Part shown: positions 53,031 to 60,497 of the stretch, piece after piece
How the letters are laid out: every line of letters begins with the position of its first letter
How positions within the stretch are numbered: the first letter of the stretch is position 1
DNA from: an uncultured Eubacteriales bacterium
GTDB taxonomy: Bacteria > Bacillota > Clostridia > Christensenellales > Aristaeellaceae
Reading direction: 5' to 3'
NCBI GenBank assembly: GCA_902790525.1
Contig: CADASI010000039.1
Location: forward strand, 1-64,000
DNA: 64,000 bases
The notes under the pieces: generated by a model
The model's input: the letters and a program-made list of their open reading frames with translations, nothing else
Databases searched by the model: none
Told to the model about the DNA's origin: nothing
Position numbers and translations under genes: made by a program

Positions 53031-54452
53031 ATGTTAGTCAATACCAAGGCAAGAGTCGGCGTGTTTTCCATCGCGCTGGGCGCCTATCTCCCCCAGTTCC
53101 CGTCGCTGGTGCCGGAGTTTGAGGCCCAGTACGCGGCGTTCAAAAAGACCCTGCCGGACACGGTGGAGATCATCGACGGCGGCCTGATCACCACCAAGGA
53201 GCAGTCCCAGGCGGCGGGCGACAAGTTCCGCGCCGCGGACGTGGACCTGGTGATCCTGCAAATGCTGACCTACGCCACCAGCTACAACGTGCTGCCCGCC
53301 ATACGCGACCTGGACGTGCCCGTGGTCGTGGTGAACGTGCAGAAGCTCAAGGCGCTGGACTACGACCACACCGACATCGCCTCCTGGCTGGGCGAGGGCT
53401 ACGCCTGCGGCGCCGTGGGCGAGGCCGTGGCGGACCTGAACCGCTTCGGCAAGCGCCACGCGGTCATCACCGGCGTCGTCGAGGGCGGCGACCCCGGCGT
53501 TCAGAAGGAGATCGAGGACTGGTGCCGCGCCGCGCAGGTGCGCCGCCGCTTCCGCGACACCAACATCGCCCAGATCGGCCGGCCCTACCCCGGCATGATG
53601 GACCTGTACATCGACGAGACGAACCTGTATCGCCGCATGTTCCTGTACACCAAGCAGTTCGACTGGGAGAAGATGTGGGCCATCGCCGACGACATCACCG
53701 ACGAGGCCGCCATACGCGCCAAGGCCCAGGACATCCTCGACACCTTCGACATCGAGGGCGGCGGCAGCATCGAAGAGGTCTGGGAGATGGCGAAGTACGT
53801 CGTGGCCTTCGAGCAGTGGGTGAAGGACGAAAAGCTGGGCCTGATCGCGTCCCACTACGACGGCTTCGCCCAGGGCAAGGCGGGCGTACTGGACTCGATG
53901 CTGATCCCGGCGTTCTCCATGCTCATCAAGCAGGGCACCGCCTGCGCCGTGGAGGGCGACATGAAGGTGGCCATGGCCATGTCCATCATGAAGACCATCT
54001 GCGGCACCGGCCAGCTCGCGGAGATGTACTCCATCGACTTCAACGACGACATCGCCATCATCGGCCACTCCGGCTCCGGCGATGCGGACATCTCCCAGAA
54101 GCGCAAGCCCACCATGAAGATCGTCAAGGTGTTCCACGGCAAGACCGGCGGCGGCTACCTGACCCAGTTCTATCCGGGCGACGGTCCCATCACCTACCTG
54201 GCCATCACCCAGGACGGCGACGGCAACTTCAAGTTCGTGGTGGCCGAGGGCGTCAACGAGCCGGGCAAGATACTCTCCATCGGCGACACCAACATGCGCA
54301 CCCGCTTCACCTGCGGTGCGCGGGAGTTCGTGAACAAATGGTCCGAGGCCGGCCCGACCCACCACTTCGCCGCGGGCACCGGCAGGCACATCGACACCAT
54401 CCTCAAGGTGGCCAAGATATTGAACGTGCCCTGCGAGGTCATCACACGGTAA
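53031..54452 (+). CDS. L-fucose/L-arabinose isomerase-family protein
   Basis: 473 residues with a strong AAAGGAGG site. The pattern fits the AraA-like isomerase fold: an N-terminal Rossmann-like domain (VDLVILQMLTYATSYNVLPA), a central domain with EEVWEMAKYVVAFEQWVKDE, and the C-terminal AGTGRHIDTILKVAKILNV, which has the catalytic-side His of arabinose isomerases (GPTHHFAAGTG). It would interconvert an aldose and a ketose. Together with the dehydrogenases it implies that polyol or aldose meets in a common ketose. Substrate not decided by sequence. Confidence 0.85.
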   Translation: MLVNTKARVGVFSIALGAYLPQFPSLVPEFEAQYAAFKKTLPDTVEIIDGGLITTKEQSQAAGDKFRAADVDLVILQMLTYATSYNVLPAIRDLDVPVVVVNVQKLKALDYDHTDIASWLGEGYACGAVGEAVADLNRFGKRHAVITGVVEGGDPGVQKEIEDWCRAAQVRRRFRDTNIAQIGRPYPGMMDLYIDETNLYRRMFLYTKQFDWEKMWAIADDITDEAAIRAKAQDILDTFDIEGGGSIEEVWEMAKYVVAFEQWVKDEKLGLIASHYDGFAQGKAGVLDSMLIPAFSMLIKQGTACAVEGDMKVAMAMSIMKTICGTGQLAEMYSIDFNDDIAIIGHSGSGDADISQKRKPTMKIVKVFHGKTGGGYLTQFYPGDGPITYLAITQDGDGNFKFVVAEGVNEPGKILSIGDTNMRTRFTCGAREFVNKWSEAGPTHHFAAGTGRHIDTILKVAKILNVPCEVITR

Positions 54453-54475
54453 GTATCCGCGCAGTATCATAATCG

Positions 54476-54507
54476 CACCGCAGGGAAGCCGCGGCCTCCC
54501 TGCGGTG
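54476..54507 (+). terminator. terminator after the isomerase gene
   Basis: CACCGCAGGGA pairs with TCCCTGCGGTG around a short GC loop, followed by TGTTTAAAA. Ends the ROK-isomerase unit. Confidence 0.75.
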
Positions 54508-54604
54508 TGTTTAAAATTGCAATGTTAAATCAATATGAACCTGTAACGAAACCGGCATTTCCCCGTCCAACCCATGAAAAGCGCGGGAAGGGAGGTGATG
54601 AAAC

Positions 54605-55090
54605 GTGAACAACGCGGCCTGCGAGAAGCTGTACGACGCCTATTACATGCGGGTATTCTCCTACGCCATGACGCTCGCCCGGGACCGGCACCTGGCCGAG
54701 GAGATCACCCAGGAGACCTTCTTCCGGGCGTTTTCCAAGCTCAACAGCTTCCGGGGCGAATCCGACGAGGTCACATGGCTTTGCGCCATCGCGAAGAACC
54801 TTTTCGCCGACGAGAAGCGCCGCCAGAGCCGCTTCGGCGACATGCCGGAGGACGCCGCGGCGCGTCAGCCGGGGGTCGAGCAGGCGGTGGCGGAGCGGGA
54901 GGATTCGTTCCGGGTCCACCTGGCCCTGCACGCCATGGAGGAGCCCTACCGGGAGGTGTTCGAGCTTCGGGTGTTCGGCGAATTGAGCTTCCAGCAGATC
55001 GGCACCATATTCGCCAAAACCGAAAACTGGGCCCGCGTCACGTTTCACCGCGCCCGCGTGAAGCTCAAGGAAAGGATGGAGAACGCATGA
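54605..55090 (+). CDS. ECF-type RNA polymerase sigma factor
   Basis: 161 residues, starting at GTG with GGGAGGTGAT upstream. Region 2: LYDAYYMRVFSYAMTLARD followed by RHLAEEITQETFFRAF, the core- and -10-binding helices. Region 4: PYREVFELRVFGELSFQQIG followed by TIFAKTENWARVTFHRARVK, the -35 helix-turn-helix. The stop overlaps the anti-sigma start by four bases (ATGA). It would respond to an envelope or environmental signal sensed by the partner membrane protein. Confidence 0.94.
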   Translation: MNNAACEKLYDAYYMRVFSYAMTLARDRHLAEEITQETFFRAFSKLNSFRGESDEVTWLCAIAKNLFADEKRRQSRFGDMPEDAAARQPGVEQAVAEREDSFRVHLALHAMEEPYREVFELRVFGELSFQQIGTIFAKTENWARVTFHRARVKLKERMENA

Positions 55091-55824
55091 GCAAGGAGTG
55101 CGATATCATTCGGGACCTGCTGCCGCTGTACGCCGACGAGGTGGTGAGCGACGCCAGCCGGGAAATCATCGAGGAACACCTGCCGGACTGCCCGGCGTGC
55201 CGGGTGTATTTAAAGCAGCTCAAGGAGAGTGAGCTGGAGAGCGACTTAAAGCGCGAGAAGAGCGCCGTGATCGAATACGGGGCGAAGCGCTTCAAGCGCC
55301 GCTCCGCCGCGGTGGGGTCCGCGGTGTCGGGGGTGTTCATGGTCCCGATCCTGGCGCTGTTGATCGTCAACATGGTCTCCGGCCTGGCGCTGGGCTGGTA
55401 CTACGTGGTGCTGGCGTCGCTGGCGGTGGTCGCGTCGCTGGTCGTCGTGCCGCTGGTGGTGACCGAGGACAAGCTGTTCTGGACGTTCTGCGCCTTCTGC
55501 GCCAGCCTCATGGTGCTGCTCGGCGTGGTGTGCCTGTACACCCGCGGTGATTGGTTCGGCATCGCTTCCAGCGCCACGCTGTTCGGGCTGGCGGTGGTGT
55601 TCCTGCCGTTCATCGTCAACGCGCCGCCCGTCAACAAGGTGATCGCCGGCGGCAACCGGGCGCTGGTCGTGATCGGCGCGGACCTGGCGCTGTTCGTCAA
55701 CATGATGTACATGATCCGCACCCGCGGCAGATTCACCATACAGGGCCTGCTGTTCACACTGGCGCTGATGGCCGGCGTCGCACTGGTGGTCATGGAGATC
55801 GTCCGCAGGAGGGGGAAGCGGTGA
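55087..55824 (+). CDS. zinc-finger anti-sigma factor (membrane)
   Basis: 245 residues. The N-terminal ZAS-type zinc finger has Cys5 and the H-x3-C-x2-C motif in EEHLPDCPACRVYL (about 38-45 for the ligands). About six hydrophobic segments (from VGSAVSGVFMVPILALLIV to FTLALMAGVALVVMEIV) make a multi-pass membrane domain, longer than the single helix of simple RsiW-type proteins. It should bind and inactivate the coupled sigma factor until triggered. Confidence 0.88.
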   Translation: MSKECDIIRDLLPLYADEVVSDASREIIEEHLPDCPACRVYLKQLKESELESDLKREKSAVIEYGAKRFKRRSAAVGSAVSGVFMVPILALLIVNMVSGLALGWYYVVLASLAVVASLVVVPLVVTEDKLFWTFCAFCASLMVLLGVVCLYTRGDWFGIASSATLFGLAVVFLPFIVNAPPVNKVIAGGNRALVVIGADLALFVNMMYMIRTRGRFTIQGLLFTLALMAGVALVVMEIVRRRGKR

Positions 55825-55829
55825 AGCCG

Positions 55830-55858
55830 GGAGAGGGAAGCGATGCGCTTCCCTCTCC
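55830..55858 (+). terminator. hairpin after the sigma/anti-sigma operon
   Basis: GGAGAGGGAAGCG and its exact complement enclose ATG, six bases past the stop. No T tract; it is immediately followed by a heptad island. Confidence 0.65.
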
Positions 55859-55861
55859 TGC

Positions 55862-55978
55862 TAATTAGGAATTAGGAATTGGGAATTAGGAATTGAGTTA
55901 CCGGCTGCCGCGTGGCACACCCGCAGGACATCCCAGGGTTGAGCTTCCGGCACTCTGTCATTCCTCATTCCTCATTCC
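55862..55978. repeat. heptad-bounded island upstream of aroK
   Basis: Left array AATTAGG/AATTGGG (55862-55897), right array CATTCCT (about 55957-55978). The core of about 60 bases (GTTACCGGCTGCCGCG onward) is not found in other islands here. The right array directly touches a copy of the TAGAGTGTGTTTC element. Confidence 0.75.
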
Positions 55979-56078
55979 TAGAGTGTGTTTCTAAATGCCG
56001 GGAGATGCAGTTTCGAGCGGATTTGGCTGCATTTCAAGGCGATTTTCCGCAGGCTTAGTGGGGCTAAGTCAAATCCCG
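55979..56078. mobile_element. rearranged copy of the TAGAGTGTGTTTC element
   Basis: Begins TAGAGTGTGTTTCTAAATGC and follows the reverse complement of 30156 leftward through GGGAGATGCAGTTTCGAG, then has an extra block of about 28 bases, resumes at CCGCAGGCTTAGTGGG and CTAAGTCAA, and lacks the far terminus. The aroK promoter (TGGTATAAT at 56089-56097) follows directly. The 55825-56134 gap is fully covered by these elements. Confidence 0.6.
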
Positions 56079-56088
56079 CGCACTTTAA

Positions 56089-56097
56089 TGGTATAAT
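56089..56097 (+). promoter_or_regulatory. extended -10 promoter of aroK
   Basis: TGGTATAAT about 40 bases before the aroK ATG; the -35 position falls in the repeat element, so the element may supply part of this promoter. Confidence 0.5.
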
Positions 56098-56134
56098 CAT
56101 AGGTAATGAAAGTGGACGGAAGGGTGATTTCGCC

Positions 56135-56650
56135 ATGGACAACATCATACTCATCGGCATGCCCGCCTCGGGGAAGAGCACCGCAGGGGTGGTGCTGGCA
56201 AAGCTGATGGGATACGACTTCATCGACACGGACCTGCTCATACAGCGCCGGGAGGGCCGAAAGCTCAGCGAGATCATCGCCGAACGGGGCATCGGGGGCT
56301 TCCTGGCTGCCGAGGCCGCCGCGTGCCTGTCGCTTCGGACCGAGCGTTGCGTCATCGCCACCGGGGGCAGCGCCGTGTACAGCCCCGAGGGCATGGCCCA
56401 CCTGAAATCGCTGGGCCGGGTGGTCTACCTCGAGGTGCCCTTCGACGCCCTCGCCCTGCGCCTGCACGACATCAAGGAGCGCGGCGTGGTGCTCCGGGAC
56501 GGCCAGACCCTCAAAGACCTCTACGACGAGCGCGTGCCCCTCTACCGCCGCTACGCCGACATCACCGTGCACGAGGGGGACGGGGCGCTGGAGGAGACCG
56601 TAAACGCTGTTCTCGGTAAGATGCTGGGCAGAATTGAGAGTGGAGAGTGA
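56135..56650 (+). CDS. aroK: shikimate kinase
   Basis: Phosphorylates shikimate at the 3-position in aromatic amino acid synthesis. 171 residues: Walker A GMPASGKSTAG (about 8-18), substrate Asp-Thr-Asp in FIDTDLLIQ, the RGIGGFLAAEA segment (usually GExxFR-E; here the Glu-x-x-Phe is altered to GFLAAE), VIATGGSAVY with the shikimate-binding Gly-Gly, and RVPLYRRYADITV as lid and adenine region. The last residues (RIESGE) and the stop are encoded by the start of a heptad array, so the C-terminus is probably repeat-derived. Confidence 0.88.
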   Translation: MDNIILIGMPASGKSTAGVVLAKLMGYDFIDTDLLIQRREGRKLSEIIAERGIGGFLAAEAAACLSLRTERCVIATGGSAVYSPEGMAHLKSLGRVVYLEVPFDALALRLHDIKERGVVLRDGQTLKDLYDERVPLYRRYADITVHEGDGALEETVNAVLGKMLGRIESGE

Positions 56651-56808
56651 AGAGTGGAGAGTGAAGATAGAGAATGCCTGAGAACGAAGAAACGGGATTT
56701 CCGGGTGCGAAGACACACTTCTTCGCGGGAACCAGAGGTATGCTGTCCGTCGTGTCATGTGCGCGGCTGACTGCATCTCCACTCTTCACTCTGCACTCTC
56801 CACTCTGA
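56633..56808. repeat. heptad-bounded island between aroK and cinA-like gene
   Basis: Left array GAGAGTG/AAGAGTG heptads (56636-56670), overlapping the last codons of aroK. Right array CTCCACT/CTTCACT/CTGCACT heptads (about 56774-56808), which is close to an exact reverse complement of the left. The core has CGAAGAAACGGG and CTTCTTCG that can also pair. The array ends 16 bases before the next ATG. Confidence 0.8.
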
Positions 56809-56824
56809 ACCGAAAGGAGCTTTC

Positions 56825-57376
56825 ATGCAACGCACAACGACACCGCCGTCCGCCCTCGACGAAGCCTCGGTGCGGGCGAAGTACGCGCGGCTGACCCGCG
56901 GGCTCATCGCGGAGGGGACCACGATCACCACCATGGAGAGCTGCACCGCCGGGCAGGTGGCGTCGCTGATCACCGACACGGAGGGCGCGTCGGAGATCAT
57001 GAAGGGCGCGTTCATCACCTACTCGAACGAAGCGAAGGTGCGGCAGGGGGTGAGCGCGGATATCATCGCGCGCTATGGGGTGTATTCCGAACAGACCGCC
57101 GCCGCCATGGCCGAGGCCTGCCGCGCGGCCTACGCGGCGGACATCGGCGTCGGCGTCACCGGCAGCTTCGCAAACGCGGACCCCAACAACCCGGACAGCG
57201 TGCCGGGAGTGGCGTACTTCGCCATCGCGACCCGTGACGGCACGTCGGTCTCCCGCTGCGTCTTGCCGCCCCAGCCCTCCCGGCTGGCCTACAAGCTGTA
57301 CGTCGCCGACAGGATCGCCGACAGCCTCATTCAACTGCGCCCAATCCATTGCGCTTCGGGCCGCGGCGTGCTATAA
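56825..57376 (+). CDS. pncC: CinA C-terminal-type nicotinamide-nucleotide amidohydrolase
   Basis: 183 residues comprising only the CinA/PncC deamidase domain: TTMESCTAGQVASLITDTEG (active-site Ser-Cys-Thr region), EIMKGAFITYSNEAKVRQGV and VGVTGSFANADPNNPDSVPG. The enzyme hydrolyses NMN to nicotinic acid mononucleotide in pyridine-nucleotide recycling. GAAAGGAG lies eight bases before the ATG, just outside the heptad array. The gene's 3' end contains the promoter of the next gene. Confidence 0.9.
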   Translation: MQRTTTPPSALDEASVRAKYARLTRGLIAEGTTITTMESCTAGQVASLITDTEGASEIMKGAFITYSNEAKVRQGVSADIIARYGVYSEQTAAAMAEACRAAYAADIGVGVTGSFANADPNNPDSVPGVAYFAIATRDGTSVSRCVLPPQPSRLAYKLYVADRIADSLIQLRPIHCASGRGVL

Positions 57377-57377
57377 T
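57349..57377 (+). promoter_or_regulatory. promoter of the APC permease gene
   Basis: TTGCGC (57349-57354), 17 bases, TATAAT (57372-57377). It overlaps the final codons of the pncC gene. Confidence 0.7.
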
Positions 57378-57412
57378 GGATGCGGCGGCTTATCGCCGCA
57401 AGGAGGCACGAC

Positions 57413-58735
57413 ATGGAAACGCAACGCACAATGAAGAAAAACCTGGGCTTTATGACCGCCACGTCCCTGGTGGTGGGCTGCGTGATCGGCGCGGGGGTGT
57501 TCTTCAAGCCCTACGCCATCTACCAGGCCACAGGCGGCGCGCCCGGCATGGGCATACTCGCCTGGGTCCTCGGCGGGCTGATCAGCCTGTTCGCGGCGCT
57601 GACCTTCGCGGAGGTCGCCATACTCATCCCCAAGACCGGCGGCATGGTCGCCTACCTGACCGACGCCTACGACGAGCGGCTGGGCTTCCTGGCCGGGTGG
57701 ATGCAGGTGATCATATTCTACCCCGCCTTCCTGGCCGGCTACGGCGTGAAGGTGGGCTCGGAGCTCTCGGCGTGGATCGGCCCGCGCTTCGCCCTGCCCG
57801 TGGGCATCGCGGTGATCGCGGCGCTGGTGGCGCTCAACTGCCTGGGCTCCCGCACCGCCGGGGGCATGCAGGTGGTGTCCACGGCCTGCAAGCTCGTGCC
57901 GCTGGTGCTTCTGATGATCTGCGGCTTCCTGCGGGGCACGCAGACCGGCTCCGTGCTCACGCCCATGGTGGGGCCCGACAAAAACCTCGGCGGCGTGCTG
58001 GGCTCCACGCTGCTGGCGGTGCTGTTCGCCTTCGAGGGCTGGACCAACGTGGGCACCATCGCCGGTGAGATGAAGCACCCCGGCCGCGACCTGCCGCGGG
58101 CCATCGTGTGCGGCGTGTCCATCATCATGGCGGTCTACCTGGTGATCAACATCGCCTACTTAAAGGTCATCCCCGCCGACGAGCTGATGAATCTGGAATC
58201 CCCCGCCACCGCGGTGGCGACCAAGCTGTTCGGCGAGAGCGGCAGCGCGCTTATCAAGGTGGGCATCATCATCTCCGTCATCGGCGCGGGCAACGGCTTT
58301 CTGATGTCCGGCTCCCGCGTGGCCTACCAGCTCTCTGTGCAGAAAACCCTGCCCGGCAGCAAGTCCCTCTCGAAGCTCAACGACCGCCACGTGCCCGCCA
58401 ACGCCGTGATCCTCGTGGGCCTGCTGGCCTGCGTGTACTCCCTGAGCGGCGAGTTCGACCTGCTCACGGACCTGGGCGTGTTCTCCTGCTGGGTGTTCTA
58501 CACCATGACCTTCGCCTGCGTCATCCGCCTGCGCCGCACCCACCCCGAGTGGGAGCGCAAATACAGGGTGCCGCTCTACCCGGTGATCCCGGCGCTGGCC
58601 ATATTCAGCGGGCTGTTCGTGATATTCAGCCAGCTCTTCCTCTCCGGCACCCGGGCGCTGGTCATGTCGCTGTTGAGCGTGGGCATCACGCTGGTCGGCC
58701 TGCCGGTGTACCACTTCGTGAAGAAGAAGGGCTGA
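57413..58735 (+). CDS. APC-superfamily amino acid permease
   Basis: 440 residues from the ATG with AAGGAGG seven bases ahead. Twelve hydrophobic segments are expected; the first has the transporter motif VVGCVIGAGVFFKPY (GxIGxGIF-type, substrate-binding loop of the LeuT fold). AFEGWTNVGTIAGEMKHPGR near residue 205 is the helix 6 region typical of LAT/SteT-like exchangers. It imports or exchanges an amino acid; the specificity is not evident. A single-gene unit with its own promoter. Confidence 0.9.
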   Translation: METQRTMKKNLGFMTATSLVVGCVIGAGVFFKPYAIYQATGGAPGMGILAWVLGGLISLFAALTFAEVAILIPKTGGMVAYLTDAYDERLGFLAGWMQVIIFYPAFLAGYGVKVGSELSAWIGPRFALPVGIAVIAALVALNCLGSRTAGGMQVVSTACKLVPLVLLMICGFLRGTQTGSVLTPMVGPDKNLGGVLGSTLLAVLFAFEGWTNVGTIAGEMKHPGRDLPRAIVCGVSIIMAVYLVINIAYLKVIPADELMNLESPATAVATKLFGESGSALIKVGIIISVIGAGNGFLMSGSRVAYQLSVQKTLPGSKSLSKLNDRHVPANAVILVGLLACVYSLSGEFDLLTDLGVFSCWVFYTMTFACVIRLRRTHPEWERKYRVPLYPVIPALAIFSGLFVIFSQLFLSGTRALVMSLLSVGITLVGLPVYHFVKKKG

Positions 58736-58781
58736 TCTGCCCACTTACCCAAGCATCAACGAATGACGAGGAGATGTCGCT

Positions 58782-60476
58782 ATGCACTCGATCCGCACCA
58801 AGATCATGGCCGTGACCATCGCGGCCATACTGACCAGCATACTGGCGCTGGGCGGCATCGGCGTGCTCACCATCGGCGTCGAGAGCGACAAGACCTCCGC
58901 GGAGAAGATGCGGCTGATCAGCGAAAACATGCAGATGAAGCTGAACACCTACCTCGACAGCCTGCAGCAGTCCGTGGACACGGCGATATTCATCGCCAAG
59001 GAATCCCTCGACGACCCCGACATACAGTTCCTCGGCCCCTCCAGCGACCCGGAGGCGGTGGCGAAGCTGGACCATGCCCTGCAGCGGCACTGCGACGAGG
59101 TGGAGCGCGCCTTCACCAGCATCGCCAGCAACACCAACGGCCTGGTGACCTACTACTACTGCATCAACGCCGACTACGGCTCCAACGTGCACGGCTTCTT
59201 CTGGTCGAAGGTCGGCGAGGAGGACTTCGTCAAGCAGCCGGATCTGGATTCCTCGACGCTGGACCCCAAGGACACGGCCCACACCACCTGGTACTACACG
59301 CCCATGAAGGGCAGCCGCCCGGTGTGGATCGGGCCGTACAGGGCCCACTTCCTGGGCGAGCGCTGGACCATCTCCTACGTCGCGCCCATATTCCACCAGG
59401 GCTTCATCGTGGGCGTGCTGGGCATGGACATACTCTTTGAGACCATGGTGGAGCAGATCAACGCCCTCAAGGTGTACGACACGGGCTTTGCGTTCCTGAT
59501 GGACCGCGACGGCAACGTGGTCTACCACCCGGACATGGAGCTGGGCGGCGAAGCCATCACGCTGGATCCCAACCTGGACCGGGAGCTCCTCAAGCGCCGG
59601 AGCACCGGCGACATGCTGGTGCGTTACGACCGGGGCGGCCAGCAGTGGCAGCTGGCCTTCGCCACGCTCAGCAACAACCAGAAGGTGGCCGTCACCGCGC
59701 CGGTGTCGGAGATCAACGCCACCCAGCGGCAGCTGACGCTGTTCATCTTCCTGGTGGCGATGGTGATACTGGCGCTGTTCACGGTGGTGACCCTGCTTCT
59801 GATGAACGCGCTGACCAAGCCCCTCATACGCCTGACCTCCGCCTCGCAGAAGCTGGTGGCGGGGGACTACGACGTGGAGCTCGACTACGAGGGCCGGGAC
59901 GAGGTGGGCATACTGACCGCGGCGTTTCGGAAGATGCGGGACCACCTCAAGCTCTACATCAGCGACCTGAACAGCCGCGCCTACACCGACGCCATGACCG
60001 GCGTCAAGAACAAGGGCGCGTTCACCGCCTCCCTGGCCAAGCTGGAACACCTCATCCAGGTGACCGGGCGGGAGACCCCGCCGGCGCTGGCGGTGGTGGT
60101 GTTCGACTGCAACGACCTAAAGCACATCAACGACCACTACGGCCACAACTGCGGCGACGCCTACCTGCAATCCGCCTGCAAGCTCATCTGCTCGATCTAC
60201 GCCCGGAGCCCCGTGTTCCGCCTGGGCGGCGACGAGTTCGCCGTGATCCTCCAGGGCGAGGACTTCGACAACCGCAACGCCCTGCTGCGGGACTTCGACC
60301 TCGCCGCGCTGGAGCACAACCGGACCGCCGCCGAGCCCTGGGGGCATGTCAACATCGCCCGGGGCATGGCCGTGTACGATCCCCGGACCGACGAGCGCCT
60401 CGAACAGACCCTCACCCGCGCCGACGGGCTGATGTACGAGGACAAGCAGCGGTACAAGGCGATGCGGGAGCATTAG
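58782..60476 (+). CDS. membrane diguanylate cyclase with dCache sensor
   Basis: 564 residues. First helix about 8-30; an extracytoplasmic double-Cache-like domain (about 35-310, with WYYTPMKGSRPVWIGPYRA and ISYVAPIFHQGFIVGVLGMD); second helix about 315-340; HAMP (LIRLTSASQKLVAGDYDVEL); then GGDEF with the intact active site RLGGDEFAVIL (about 480-490) and DCNDLKHINDHYGHNCGD. It should make cyclic di-GMP. No RxxD inhibitory site is seen five residues before GGDEF, so product inhibition may be absent. Confidence 0.93.
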   Translation: MHSIRTKIMAVTIAAILTSILALGGIGVLTIGVESDKTSAEKMRLISENMQMKLNTYLDSLQQSVDTAIFIAKESLDDPDIQFLGPSSDPEAVAKLDHALQRHCDEVERAFTSIASNTNGLVTYYYCINADYGSNVHGFFWSKVGEEDFVKQPDLDSSTLDPKDTAHTTWYYTPMKGSRPVWIGPYRAHFLGERWTISYVAPIFHQGFIVGVLGMDILFETMVEQINALKVYDTGFAFLMDRDGNVVYHPDMELGGEAITLDPNLDRELLKRRSTGDMLVRYDRGGQQWQLAFATLSNNQKVAVTAPVSEINATQRQLTLFIFLVAMVILALFTVVTLLLMNALTKPLIRLTSASQKLVAGDYDVELDYEGRDEVGILTAAFRKMRDHLKLYISDLNSRAYTDAMTGVKNKGAFTASLAKLEHLIQVTGRETPPALAVVVFDCNDLKHINDHYGHNCGDAYLQSACKLICSIYARSPVFRLGGDEFAVILQGEDFDNRNALLRDFDLAALEHNRTAAEPWGHVNIARGMAVYDPRTDERLEQTLTRADGLMYEDKQRYKAMREH

Positions 60477-60497
60477 CCATATACGAAAGGAACCCCC

